Source: Cordia subcordata (Eukaryota; Streptophyta; Magnoliopsida; Boraginales; Cordiaceae). Taken from it: a stretch of DNA of 64,000 nucleotides. The notes beneath the pieces are model-generated. The model ran no database searches and was not told the DNA's origin. It saw only the letters and a program-made list of their open reading frames with translations. A program made the position numbers and the translations under genes. This document shows, one piece after another, positions 35,442 to 46,851 of the stretch. Position 1 is the stretch's first letter, and each line of letters starts with the position of its first letter. The DNA lies in NCBI GenBank assembly GCA_028554755.1, contig JAPTOF010000021.1, positions 1,878,501-1,942,500 of the forward strand, given 5' to 3'.

Positions 35442-37051
35442 TCCTCACCTTAATGTTGAAAATGGGCGAACTGTTCCTTCATCGACAGCTTTGGATAAGC
35501 TAACCCGCATTTAGAGAATGGGAACTTCTAAAGCAGTGTCTCTGATTAAGATTCTTCTGCTGGATGAAAACCTTTTCTCGGATACAGCTTCTCTTTGCAA
35601 ACATGGGCTAAAATTTTTCTGCAGGTGCCCTTAAAATTTGTCTCAATATATTGTTGTAGACTATAGGTGCTAGATTTAGTTCTCTTTCAATTTTTGCTAG
35701 TTAACCTTGTGTCCTCTTGGTTTAGCGTTAGGATGCAGATGATAGAGGCAGCTCTTGTACAGTTCTCTTTGTAACTTGAGCAAAATCATATTTTTGCAAA
35801 TCATGTGGCTCTGGAGATGAATGATGTTTCATCTGGTATTGTTTCTCGTGACAATGTATGGGTTTCCTTCGATGGCTAATTTTAGGAGAACGCTCCGTGA
35901 TACGAAGGCACCTCGGAGGTTTTAGGAGGCAGAGGTTTGTTGGTTACATTAGCAGCTAATCACGGGCTAAGCATAAATTGCTCGCATCTGGTCCTTTGAG
36001 GCTAGCGATGGGGCTACTTGGTCATACTATGTCTGATAGGTATCACATGTTAGTACACGCTTATTATGTAGTTAGAGGTCTCTCAATTAGGTGCTCGTGT
36101 ATGAGGAGTTTGGTTGGTTGGCAACATCGCGGATCTAATACCATGTGAGAGTTTTCATTGATTGTTTCAGTATTTGTAGTGTCCTAACCTCGTAGATTGG
36201 TTGGCAGCATTGCGGATCTGATCCCATGTGAGAGTTTTCATTCGTGGTTTTGGTATTTGTAGTGTCCTAACGTCACAGGTTATGGAGCACCAGATTCAAT
36301 TTGGGCAAAGGGGTCTTGAAAGCATTTTCTCGAACAAATAAATATATTTTCCAAAACGTGCATCGTACGCCATTTGTAGATCAATATATTAGTGAGGTCT
36401 CTCTTTTAAGAGGATTTTGGAAATTGTGCGTAGACCTTTTGGGTGGAGTGTCATTCAATTCTTGCTCATGGTTTTCCTTGTTGAGTGTCACTCACTGAAT
36501 TCTAACTCCGAAAACTTCAATCTCAAGCTATGATGCAAAACCTAAACATGTGTTCAAGAAATAGACATGTGTCCGCTCATTAATGATGGATGAATGGATT
36601 CTCGAGAAGAGATGAGCTGTGAAGAGTAGATCCAACCACATTAAATATCCACCTAAATAGATCCATTTATTCTTGAGTAGTTTCATTTTAAACCCCTGTT
36701 CAAACAAGTCGAATACGCCACGCTAATCTGGTCTAGGACTCGCGATCCAAGCACAATCACGCAACAAATGATCGATACATGAATACTAGGTCTGCAGATA
36801 CGTAAAGCTATCAAATATCCAGCAACTGGCAACTTATAAGTTTCTTAGTATGCAAAGAAATCATTCAAATGGCTTAAACATGAATATATGCACACGACAG
36901 AAATTTCTACACAAGGATTTCGCGCTCATACAGAAATAGAGTAGATGTAGGAATAATTGTCTATGTATACATATAGTAGCTATTCAATATTCATATTCTA
37001 TGCAGGCAGGCTTGAACTAGATTCACCCTTCAACTAGTATATTCAGTGATT
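35442..37051. other. 3' flank of the CPL gene and spacer
   Basis: The first few hundred bases are probably the CPL 3' UTR. No other exon was found. An 83-bp tandem duplication lies at 36114-36279. The CBM20 gene begins (from its 3' end) at 37052, so the two genes are convergent. Confidence 0.55.
36114..36279. repeat. 83-bp tandem duplication
   Basis: Two copies starting TTGGTTGGC (36114 and 36197) share GCGGATCT and CCATGTGAGAGTTTTCATT and end with TTTGTAGTGTCCTAAC. Each contains, on the minus strand, a sequence close to TGGTATCAGATCC, reminiscent of an LTR-element primer site, but no element could be delimited. Confidence 0.75.
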
Positions 37052-39837
37052 TTACAGGAGACCAAAATTCATGAGGAACTTTTGCAGAGTTCTTTGACCC
37101 CATTTTATATCACCTTCCAGGACATTGTTGTCTTCCGACGGTTGAGTGACCGGCAGGTCTTCGCGTTCAGCTGATAGTGGCTTCTCTAACCGGTCTTCCT
37201 GTTCAGCTAATAGTGGCTTCTCTAAGTGTTGTTGATCTTCATGCAGATCTTGCTGGCCATTGAACATCAGCTCCGCGGTGTGTTGAGGATCTGATGTTCC
37301 AGTGGCAGGTTCTTCCTTCAATTTTAACTGGATTTTAAAGGGTTTACAACATGTGAGATAGTGAACACAGATGAAACATTACACAACTACCAAAACATCT
37401 ATGCGGATAGTTATGGTAACATGAACCCGCTACTGAAAAATCAAAATTTTTCGCGTTTCTCTTTCAAAATAGGGAACTATTCCATGAATAGCGTGCGCAT
37501 CACAAATTTGATGCCGTCGTATATTAGATTCAATAACTTGGAACGGAGACTTCACTAGGTAATTAAAGTTCTCGATAGCAATAAATTCGAATTTCAACTA
37601 ATGCAAGTGAAAAATCTACTGATTAGAAGTTCTCTGCTCTTAAGATTTTTGTAGAATTGGACAGAAATTGTCTTGATCTCTCAATTTATTTATTAGATCA
37701 GGAACTGAAAAGATTTTGATTTGCTATGCTTTTATGACTACAGGTAGCAAAATGGACTCGGATAGAAACTCAAACAACAAGCTCTTGAATTGCTACATTC
37801 TGGCAATTATTTCATTCATATGAGGAGAATCACAATCAAAAGCACCAGACAGCCTAGCGTTAGTAATCTCCAGTCAGTCCTTCCTGAGCCTTTCTCAACA
37901 GACGCGGGGGGGAGAACCATTCGTCCCGGGAGAAAGCTGAACAACAGTAAAGAGAAATCTTAGAAATGGTTAGGTGGTTACCTCTGACACGTTTAATTCC
38001 TCGGCTTTGTCAGATTCAAGTGAGACACAATCTACTGCATTTTTCTCAACAGCATTCGCAGATGGTTCTTCAGTTTGCAGTGTTAGCATTGGTGTTAGAC
38101 CTGGTACCAAGACTGGAAACTCTTTGTCACAAACTAAGTTCGTCTTATTGTCAAGCAGTAGAAAATTTTTGCCATTGGGTTCCCTTCCATTGCTTTCTGA
38201 AGCGTTAACTCCTCCAACTTCATTCTTTTTGGGCTCGGTTTCATTCTTTGCAGCTGGAACCTCTAGTTCTCCCCTCTGCTGAGTAGTCTTTTCTGGAATT
38301 GTCGGCACAAGATTCTCTAATGATGGTTTCGCAATAGAGATAGAGCAGCTACTGGCATTCCTAAGCTCCTTATTCACTTCCTCTTTGAGGTTTCCACTTG
38401 ACTGAGTCGAGTTGTCAGCAACCATCAGCAATTCTGAATAAACAGCATACTCCCTGGAAGGTTCAGCAATTGGTTCCCCTTCTATTATTTTAGCAATTGG
38501 TTCCCCTTCTATTATTTTCTGGACTTCAGAGTTGTGCCAGTCTTCAACAATGGTGATGGTTTTCATTGTCTCCCATGTCTGAAGCACGCGATCCTCGCCT
38601 GGCTGCCACAACACGGTATCTTCTCCTCTTTTCAAGATGAATTTGTACTTGATCAATTTTCCAATTGGTACATCCTTTTCAATAGTCAAACAAATCAATA
38701 CGACATCAGAATCGAGTTTTGTGCAACACGAATTAGCATATCATTGCTAGAGATCAGATCACTAACCAGCTCAACAGTCCAGACGTGTCCCTCTGACCAG
38801 TTCATTGGAATTGCCTGTGATGGATCCCATAACCCGAAAATAGGATCATCGCCTACTATGAAGAAATGCTGCCCAAACAAGCACTCTCTCTGTAATTGGA
38901 ACTTGACATGAACTGTTTTCGATTGATCTGCATAAAAGATATACTTTTCAAGACACCCTGAAAAACTATGCAATGGAAGTGGAAAATGGAAAAATGGAAC
39001 TAAGAAACTTACTTTCATCTGGAATTTTTATATCTTCATCTTGAAGCTGTATCTGCATCAATTAAACCATACCATTATAAGATAAATAGTTACAAGTTGT
39101 TCAAAAGATAGTTGAAGCTTTTCTACCATAGAAAACAACCACCAATTTTCCACTTGTATACTTTATGTTGTACATAACATTTTCTAACAAACTTTTCCTC
39201 TGATTTACCATTTCAACAAAGTTAGACTGGTCACAAGCAACATATGAATAACTTTTCCTAAGGCTCAACTATTTGTTTTAGAAAGAGCAACAAGTTACTT
39301 TAACATGCCTCCTCACATGTAGGTTTGATTTATTTTAAGTTTTGCACGTATACAATTTTAATGTCTTTATAACTCGATATCATGTTAGGAATCATGGGAC
39401 TAGGTGGAGTAGCCACAAAATAACAAGATCAGAGTGACTGGTTAACTCCACATACAACAAAAGTGCCAATGATGGCTAAGAAAATCAGAATAATAGTCAA
39501 AATATATATAGATCAGGACGCAGTTTGGTGCACGAAACTCTTGCCATACGGGGATTCAAGAAAGGTGGAATCCATACTAGAAGAACATAGTTCAACAAAA
39601 TCACAACAAACAAAACACCTGAGTGTCTGATGATGCTGATGATAAAGCAGAAGCTGAAAACACTGGACTAGTCAGTTCACGTTGTGAAGCCACTGAAAGA
39701 GAGAAGCTAACATTAAAATGCTTATAAGCACACCCCAGAAAAGCATCTTTTGGAGTACACCAAAAGCAGCTCCTCATGTGTTTGTCATTGTATTTAACCA
39801 AAGACAGCTTCAGAGCTGAGCCTGTTAAGGATTTCAT
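37052..39837 (-). CDS. CBM20 starch-binding-domain protein
   Basis: Five minus-strand exons (39837-39619, 39052-39013, 38927-38767, 38674-37982, 37327-37052) join in frame to give 462 residues. Residues 1-73 are basic and Ser-rich and could be a plastid transit peptide. A CBM20 domain covers about 88-190: VHVKFQLQRE, FFIVGDDPIFGLWDPSQA, GHVWTVEL joined to DVPIGKLIKYKFIL, then VLWQPGEDRVLQTW. The conserved tryptophans that stack on starch chains are present. The rest is acidic and low in complexity, with in-frame tandem duplications (KIIEGEPIA twice; LEKPLLAEQED then LEKPLSAERED). It ends with a conserved block, DIKWGQRTLQKFLMNFG. No amylase, dikinase or phosphatase domain follows, so it is probably a starch-binding or scaffold protein like Arabidopsis At5g01260. 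The function is inferred. The 38768-38927 splice was chosen because retaining the next intron gives a stop within the fold. Confidence 0.85.
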
Positions 39838-40590
39838 CACTCCCACCTAATTAAGCTTTGTTCTCTCTTCTTGAAAATGAATATTACAAAGAAAAAAAAA
39901 ATGATGATTCCAGAATCAGATGAGTTACTGTTTTGTGTGCTGTGTGTTACTTTGTTGTGTATGACGAAAGAGAGACTAGTGGTTGTAAATGAGTGGAGAG
40001 AGAGGAGTTTTATAGGGAGACAATAAGGGGAATGGGGCCAAATAGAAGCACATAACGTTTGACGTGAACCCAGGTGGCTCTTTGAGTGGTGCGTATTACT
40101 AGGAGTTGAACCTCGACGTTTGAATCTCAACTAACTGTGAGTCTGTGACTGAGCTTTTCCATGCAAGAAAATTAGTTAAAAATATGTGTGAACTCTAATT
40201 GTTGCTTGTGGGGTTTCACCAGTTGGCAAAGTCCATGATTACCCTCTCCCAGCAAGAGCAAAAATAAAAAATCTTACCACAACAACTTTAATTTCAGCGA
40301 GTTCAGGGTCAAGTAACGAATAATTGGAGACGAGTTTAGGCCAATTTTATGGAAAAGTTTTTTCAAACTTTCTCTCGTATTTTGATTTATTTTTGTTAAA
40401 TATGTATAAGTAATTTGTTGTTCAAGATAGAATGACTGTGTGATAATTATCATTTTAAGATTTCAAACGTGGATGTAATATTTTGATATGATTTATTTAT
40501 ATGATTGATATTCTTTATTATTTTATTTTTATTGTTTTATTATGTTTGTAATTAATGTTTAATAGATACTTTTGTTCAATCATATAAATA
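39838..40590. other. Promoter side of the CBM20 gene and spacer
   Basis: The minus-strand 5' flank of the CBM20 gene. TTTTATAGGGA on the plus strand near 40009 and AT-rich DNA beyond it show no exon. Nothing else is recognised. Confidence 0.45.
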
Positions 40591-41149
40591 TTTGTGTGAG
40601 CTTTATTATTAAAAACTAGAGGTTGTATTATAGTTTTTTACACATGATTAATCGATAAATTGCCCTAGAAGTTTCGGACAAATCTATACTCCGACTAGAT
40701 AAAGGACTTGGAGATAGAATTACACCTCTAAGCTAGGACTAATTTATTGATTAATTAATTTAAGGTGTTCAATCAATCAGACTTGTAATCTAATTTTCAC
40801 ATCAAAATAGGAAATCCTAAGTTGAGCCTGAAACTTGAATTTCACATAAGAATCCGATCTCTAAACTTGACCCAAAGAAGTTTTCAAATATCAAATTTTG
40901 GTTTTTGTTTTTAATTAATTTTTCTTTTTAGTTTGATTCTAGTTTTAGTTTAATCATTTTTTTAAATATATTCTTATCAAGCATTTAGGTACTTTATGAG
41001 CCCTTTTATGTGAGTTTCAAAATTGTCTCATTGTGGATTTGACCTCGCACTTAGTTTACAACACTACAATCACTCGTGCACTTGCGAGTTAAAACTTGGT
41101 TTAGAATTTGCATGTAATTTCCTATTGTAAGTCAAGCACATCAAGTTTT

Positions 41150-41167
41150 TGGCACTGATGCTGGGGA
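41150..41167 (+). promoter_or_regulatory. Degenerate primer-binding site
   Basis: TGGCACTGATGCTGGGGA matches the Asp-tRNA-complementary site TGGCGCCGTTGCCGGGGA used by Athila-group elements at 14 of 18 positions. It sits directly between the LTR-like end and the gag leader, with the usual GACATGG just after it. Confidence 0.6.
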
Positions 41168-41456
41168 GACATGGTACAATTCTAGGATAAGTTTAGTTTT
41201 TGCTTAGGTGTTTGATTTTTATTTTCTTTTTAGTTATTTTAAAAAAATTTCAAAAAATAAAAATAAAAATAAAAAATAAAAAATCCAAAAAATTGTGCTT
41301 TTATTTTGTTTAATATTATTTGTTTTTGTTGCTGCTTTATTTTTAATTATTTTTCCTAGTTTATTCATTTTCAGTGTTTTATTTTCTTTTATTTAGTTAG
41401 AATTGTTTTTAGACTAGGTTAGTTATTACAATTAAATTAGGTGGACTTTTAGTGTA

Positions 41457-42706
41457 TGCTTGGATGTCGTCCTTTGAAACTGCCTTTAGAACCTTTTGAT
41501 GTCAAGTCACAAAGAATTTCTCATAGACATAGGAATCAAAGAATCTCATTCAAGAACATAGATGAAGATCAAGTGAACAATGAGGATCAAAATCAGCAAA
41601 ACTTGCAAATCAATCCAATCTAACCTCTGCAAGGTCAACTTTTACAAAACTTGCAAATCAATCCAATCCAACCTTTTGCAAGGTCAACTTGCTCAACCAC
41701 CTCTAATGATTTTCTGCCAATACTTCCTCGCGAACACCTATGCACCTAACATTGTTATACAAGCACTTGATTTAAGAGATGTCAATTTCGAAATCAAGCA
41801 TGGTACTATATTGGTGCTTCCATATTTCTATGGGAGAAGTAATGAAAATCACTTGTCTGAATTTCTAGATATTTGTACTATAATCCATATTTCAAATGTA
41901 AGCCCAGAGAAGATTAGGTTGAGACTCTTTCCATTCTCCCTTAAAGATAAGGCTGAACAATGGTTCAATCCTTTCAAATGGAGCTATTACATCTTGGGAT
42001 AAACTTCAAACAAAGTTCTTACATGATTCTTTGCCATGGCTAAGACCACAACACTCAAAGCTGATATCATGACCTTCGCTTAGCATGATCATGAGTTATT
42101 TCATGAGGCATCGAAGAGGTCCAATGATCTCCTTCGTCAATGCCCGCCCCATATGTTTGAGTTACCTGATTTGCTTCAATACTTTTATAAGGGTTTGACT
42201 ACGCAACAAAAGATGATGGTTAATGCCATGAGCAACGGGGGTTTCTACAACCAAATAGCTGATGAGTCTTGGGCTAATTTAGATAGAATTACAGAGAATT
42301 CCTTCCAAAATGCAGCCTTAGAGAAATTAGGGAAAACCAATGTTAGAGAATTCCTTTCAAAATGCAGCGTTAGAGAAAGTAGGGAAAACCAATGTTGGAG
42401 CTTTTAGGAAAACTATGAATGAAGTAGGTGTAGGTAAGAATCTTAGTGTTAAAATGGATGCTCTTTCTAGGAAGTTTGATCATTTACTCTCACTAGAAGC
42501 CACCTCTACCCCTACCCAGATTCAAGTTGAGACTTGTGCTTTGTGCTCTGAGTCTAGTCATTTCACATTAGGATGTCCGCTAGCTTCTCAATTTCCAGAG
42601 TTCATGCAAGAACAAGTTTTTGTTTCCCAGGGTTATTATAAGAACTATAAATCTTTCTCGAATACCCATAACCCAGGGTGGCGAGACAAACCAAAGTTCT
42701 CATGCT
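41457..42706 (+). pseudogene. Broken gag of the Athila-like remnant
   Basis: Reading frames on the plus strand give a Retrotrans_gag-type segment (RLRLFPFSLKDKAEQWF, about 41918-41970) and a CCHC-like knuckle, CALCSESSHFTLGC (about 42536-42577). Stops and frame shifts separate them. Two short tandem duplications, at about 41598-41690 and 42292-42395, have further broken the frame. The gene is not functional. Confidence 0.7.
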
Positions 42707-42999
42707 AGCAGGGAAATTTTGATCCTTCATATCCTCTAGCCCAATTTCAAAAGCCGTGTCAATCTTATGCCAATCCTCCTGATTTTTACAATATGCCCCA
42801 TATGCCCAAACTCAATGCTTTAAATTCTAATTCTTTCCAATCCAATCCTCCTGCCTCAGCCTGTATTTAATGACAAGTTTGATAAACTTCTCCAAATGTT
42901 TCAATCCTAGCAGTAATTTATTGACTTGTTATCAAATAAGTGTGATATTTTGACTCCGAAGTCGTTTATTATAATGTTGTGATAACTGTAACTAGATAT

Positions 43000-43870
43000 A
43001 ATTGCTAAGAAGGAGATATTTGACTATTAAACTAGTTTGAGGTAAGTTGGGCTACCTATTTGTACCTTGGTGTCTTGTTTTCTTTTCCGCTTGACTTGGA
43101 TCTTTCAAGTATCCTTCCTTATCTTCTTCTAGATTGTTAGTGTGCAATTAGAATTCTGAGCCCGTATCTGCTGTGTCACTCGTCTCTATTGTGATTCCGT
43201 GATTCTGGAATTATTCAGTATGTTTTCTATGGTTGAGTGTGTTCCTTAGAGTTGTGACACCTAGTCGATGGGTGAGACTGCCGATATATATCTGTTATCC
43301 TGTACCAGCCAGTGGAAGATGGTTCATTGGACGGAGCTGTCACCTGTGCCCTTGTTGGTGAGAGATTCATCGTAAGAGAAAGACGAATAAATGCCTATCT
43401 GTTATAGTGTATAGGGTGAATTTAGTATTAATATCATAGCTCTGAGTTATATTCTAGTTCTGACCTGGCTTCATGTATCTATTTATTTAAAAGTGATGTC
43501 AATTTGTCTTGATCTTGTTATTTCTTATTGTTTGTTCTTGATCCCGATCTGGTATTTTCGGTTAGGACCACTTGTAGGTCTCATCATGGGTGTTCACTTA
43601 CTGAGCTTTGTTTCACTCATTATATTATTTATATACTTGTGCAAGGGTGCTAGTTAGGAATTCAAGAGAAGACTTTTCTTGATGTTTGCTAATGTAATAT
43701 AATTAGCTTGGATTTATATGTAATTAATTTGAATATGTAAATAATAGGTGTTAATGATTCACAGTGCTCTAATGGAGTTTTTGAGATGTCTTAGCTTCCT
43801 GTATTGTATTTTAGAGTCTTGTGGGTTTAGGATGAGTGATCTTTTAGGCTCTCGCGATCACGGCCCCGAG
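43000..43870 (+). mobile_element. LTR fragment related to the Tekay LTR at 57.5-59.2 kb
   Basis: The order GGGTGAGACTGCC, GGAAGATGGTTCATTGGAC, then CTTACTGAGCTTTG matches, in the opposite orientation, blocks of the minus-strand Tekay 3' LTR (near 58.3, 58.2 and 57.86 kb). Divergence is high and ends are not defined. Confidence 0.5.
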
Positions 43871-44123
43871 TTTAAGTAGTTGGATTTGAGGGCATGACGA
43901 TATATCCAATTTAGTGATCATATTTATTATATATCTAATGCCATATGTCTGTTTTCATTGATATGCAAGGTACCAATGGCAAAGTGTTTAAAGATATTGG
44001 CAAAAGACCTTATCCTTAGTGATATATTGTCACGGGGTATAATTGACTTTTGATTTCTCTTAAATTTATAAAACAAAAAGATTGAAAATCAATTTACTAC
44101 ATCCTGCTATTATTTGTCTGAAA

Positions 44124-44290
44124 TCACACTTCAAAGATGTGTTTAGTTGCATTCAGTTTGTTGAGAGCTGTACTAATCAGCATACGATTGTTAGGAATTG
44201 AATTTGTGCACGAGAGTGCAATTTCTGTGGCAGATACTAGGCATTCCATCATTTTACTTCCAAAATTTTGCTGGGAATCATCAAGTTTTA
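44124..44290 (-). pseudogene. 3'-end fragment of an LRR receptor kinase
   Basis: The minus strand reads DDSQQNFGSKMMECLVSATE, continues through the last part of a kinase domain and ends LNKLNATKHIFEV and stop. It matches the C-terminus of the receptor kinase pseudogene at 46852 with only a few changes per line, and homology extends into the 3' flank (44024-44123 versus about 46755-46851). No upstream kinase or LRR sequence is present. It is a relic of a tandem duplicate. Confidence 0.85.
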
Positions 44291-44697
44291 ATTTAAAAAT
44301 ACTCAAGTTTTATGATTTTAAATGTTTAATTTAACAATTTTTAGCTCTAAAAATTTAAATATTTGAACTTAAAAATCCAATCGAATTCTAATCTTTTTAC
44401 TCGATTGAATAGTTTTTTCGACTTGAAATGAAAAAAAACTAAAAATCTGAAAGCAAAAATGTGTGATTAATAGAGAGATGAAAGGGAGAGTGCACATCAT
44501 TTTGATTGACAAAGAAAAGGGAAAAAAATGAAGACTACATATAAAATTATCTTATCAAATAATTTCTCTGATTTTAGTAACAAAAATTTAAAAATTTGAA
44601 CTTGAAAACTCAAACTAATTCTCTTATCCTAATTTGATTTTAATAATATATATTCTAAACATAAATCAACTTAAAATTAAGTTAAAATATAAATTAT

Positions 44698-44960
44698 GTA
44701 TAGCCTAGTTAATTAGAGTATTTGTTATTTAAATTTGAGGTTGAGAATTCAAATTTGTTTTAGCAACATTTCTTTTGTAAAAGAAAAAAAGATAGTTTAT
44801 TTCGAACAACCATAATTAAAGATAACATATTTTGAATAGCAGGGGGTTTTGATACATTTTTATATACCATAGGGGAATTATAAGATATTTTTTAAATCAC
44901 AAAAAATTAAATGCACTTTTAATGAACCACAGGAGGGTCTAGTACATCTTACCCCTACCT
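44698..44960. mobile_element. Half copy of the tRNA-like foldback element
   Basis: It matches the right arm of the element at 22050-22325, including TAGCCTAGTT...TTAGAG (44701) and a B-box-like GAATTCAAAT (44745). It ends with GAACCACAGGAGGGTCTAGT and TCTTACCCC. The left arm is missing, and a kinase fragment and AT-rich DNA lie upstream. Confidence 0.65.
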
Positions 44961-45352
44961 TAAAAAAGAAATTTTTGTTATACTTCCACTTAAGGTGTTA
45001 CGCCCTCTTTGTTTATCACATTTTTATTCTAAACTCTTCATATCCTTTTCAGACATTAAAGACAGAGACAGGCTCTCAACACCATTACAACAATGCAATG
45101 ATTTATTTTTCCTTCCTTTTAATTATTTTATTATCGCTTTTTGGATACATTGGCATTTAATAATTCCACCCACATAGAGGTTTTCCTTTTTTTTTTTCAA
45201 AACAATAAAAGCATTCTTGGATTTTTTTGGTTAACGAAACCAATTGGTTCGTTTTTCATCCACACATATTAGTAAGAGAAGTTGTACCCCTATTTTGTTT
45301 TTGGCTAACAAAGATAAAATATATATGTTCCTTCAAATATAAAAATATCAGA

Positions 45353-46288
45353 GATAAAATATATTAGACTCTCCTATAGTCTATCATAAGTGCACAATAA
45401 ACTCCTATGTTGTCAAAAGTGCCACAGCAGACTCTTCTGATAAGTAAAAGTCCACACATGCCCTTTACTGTTTAGATCTCTACTAATAGTGTTAAAATTT
45501 ATATTAAAAAAGACGTTAACAGCCTTATTATACTTGTTCAATTTTCCATAATCATCATCAGCATCATTATTATTTTTAATTTTTTATTTTCAATTAAAAG
45601 TTTTTGATAGACAAATATTTTTTAACTTATTTTTTTGTGCTATTAGACATTAAATACTTAAAAAAAATTTTGCAATATTGAGCAAGCTGTAGAAATCTAA
45701 AAATTACGTTTCTGTGTTACTTTTATTTATTTGCGTAGAAATCTCAATTTTGTGTTCTCGATATTTAGAACAAATGACCTTTTTCTATTTATTGAGCATT
45801 GGTTTTGGTTGGCTAAAAAAATTAGCATGTCACGAAATAAGTTCTAATTAATTTAAAAATATAATCAAATACTCAATTCGATGATGGCTACATCGTTGAA
45901 GCTTGAATCTAGCCAAACCAACAAGGTCTAAGTTTTGATATCTTCGACCATTAATGATCCATTTGTTTGCAAAAAAATATTTCTTAAAATTTATTAAAAA
46001 TATTTTTTTAAGTATTTTGTGTTTGATAACACAAAAAAAAGTTAATAACAAAATAAAATTACAACAACAACAACAAAAAAAATAATAATAATAAAATTGA
46101 ACAAATGAGCTAAGGCTATTAATGTTTTTTTTTTATATAAATTTTAACGCCGTTAGGAGGGATATAACCAGTAAAGGGCACCTATGGAACTTTTTACTTA
46201 CCACAGGGGTTAGTTGTGGGATTTTTAATATCATAAGCGCATATTGTGCACTTATGATAAACCATGAAGGGGTCTGGTGTATTTTATC
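45353..46288. mobile_element. Long inverted-repeat foldback element
   Basis: Arms of roughly 230-240 bp (about 45353-45595 and 46055-46288) are inverted complements. The left outer end GATAAAATATATTAGACT pairs with AGGGGTCTGGTGTATTTTAT. The inner arm end GTTAAAATTTATATTAAAAA pairs with the complement of the right arm near 46130. A centre of about 450 bp is AT-rich and non-coding. No clear target duplication was found. The outer ends resemble those of the tRNA-like foldback family, but the arms lack the A and B boxes. Confidence 0.7.
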
Positions 46289-46851
46289 CAAATAATAGTA
46301 AGAAAAGTTGTACCCTTAACCTTAAGGTTTCGTTTTCAAGACTTAACCATCAAATTATAGTTACATTTGTGTTTTATTTTATGGCAAAATATTATAACAT
46401 TAAATTTGTATGTAGATAATAAATCAAATTTTATTATGAAACTTGAAGTTTTTAAATTTTTTAAGAAAATTACAAACCAAACCAAACCAAAGCAAAGCAA
46501 CTTAGATATATCGAGTTGGGTTGGTTATATACATAAGAAAAAGTCAATTGATTTGTTTTAAATATAAACCAATTAATTTTAATTTGGTGTGAAATATAGT
46601 CAAATCAAACCTAACCAAACTAAATCGAATCATGTATACACCTATGCCACATGTATGAAAACTTAACAATCAAAAAGATTGAAAGTAAAGTTACCAGACA
46701 CCCAGCGGTCTAGTATTATAATATCTTGCATTAGGATTCAAGTCTTTAAATCAATTGTCATGGATTATAATTGACTTTCGACTTCCTTTAAATTTAAAAA
46801 ACAAAAGAGATTGAAAATCAAATTACTAAATCTTACTATTGTTGTCTGCAA
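46289..46851. other. Spacer downstream of the LRR receptor kinase pseudogene
   Basis: AT-rich. Around 46480-46640 it contains ACCAAACCAAA motifs and CATGTATACACCTA, which look like the end of a hAT-type MITE, but a partner end was not found. Confidence 0.35.

Larger units (their letters stand above)
40590..42900 (+). mobile_element. Athila-like Ty3/gypsy remnant (LTR end, PBS, gag)
   Basis: The end of an LTR-like region (about 40.6-41.15 kb) reads GATTTGACCTCGCACTTAG and a CGTGCACTTGCGAG motif, typical of Athila-group LTR ends. It is followed by a degenerate primer-binding site, then a leader and a broken gag. There is no pol or second LTR, so only the 5' part survives. LTR start was not resolved. 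Confidence 0.6.

Noticed and set aside
37966..38282. Plus-strand open frames across the CBM20 gene
   Set aside because: They are opposite-strand shadows of the 231-codon exon and show no protein family features.
38700..38766. In-frame extension of CBM20 exon 3 past 38767
   Set aside because: It reaches a stop in the middle of the CBM20 fold, while splicing at GTTAGT joins WTVEL to DVPIGK as the family requires.
44975..45177. Two overlapping open frames of about 60 codons
   Set aside because: They lie in an AT-rich spacer between foldback elements and have no conserved features.
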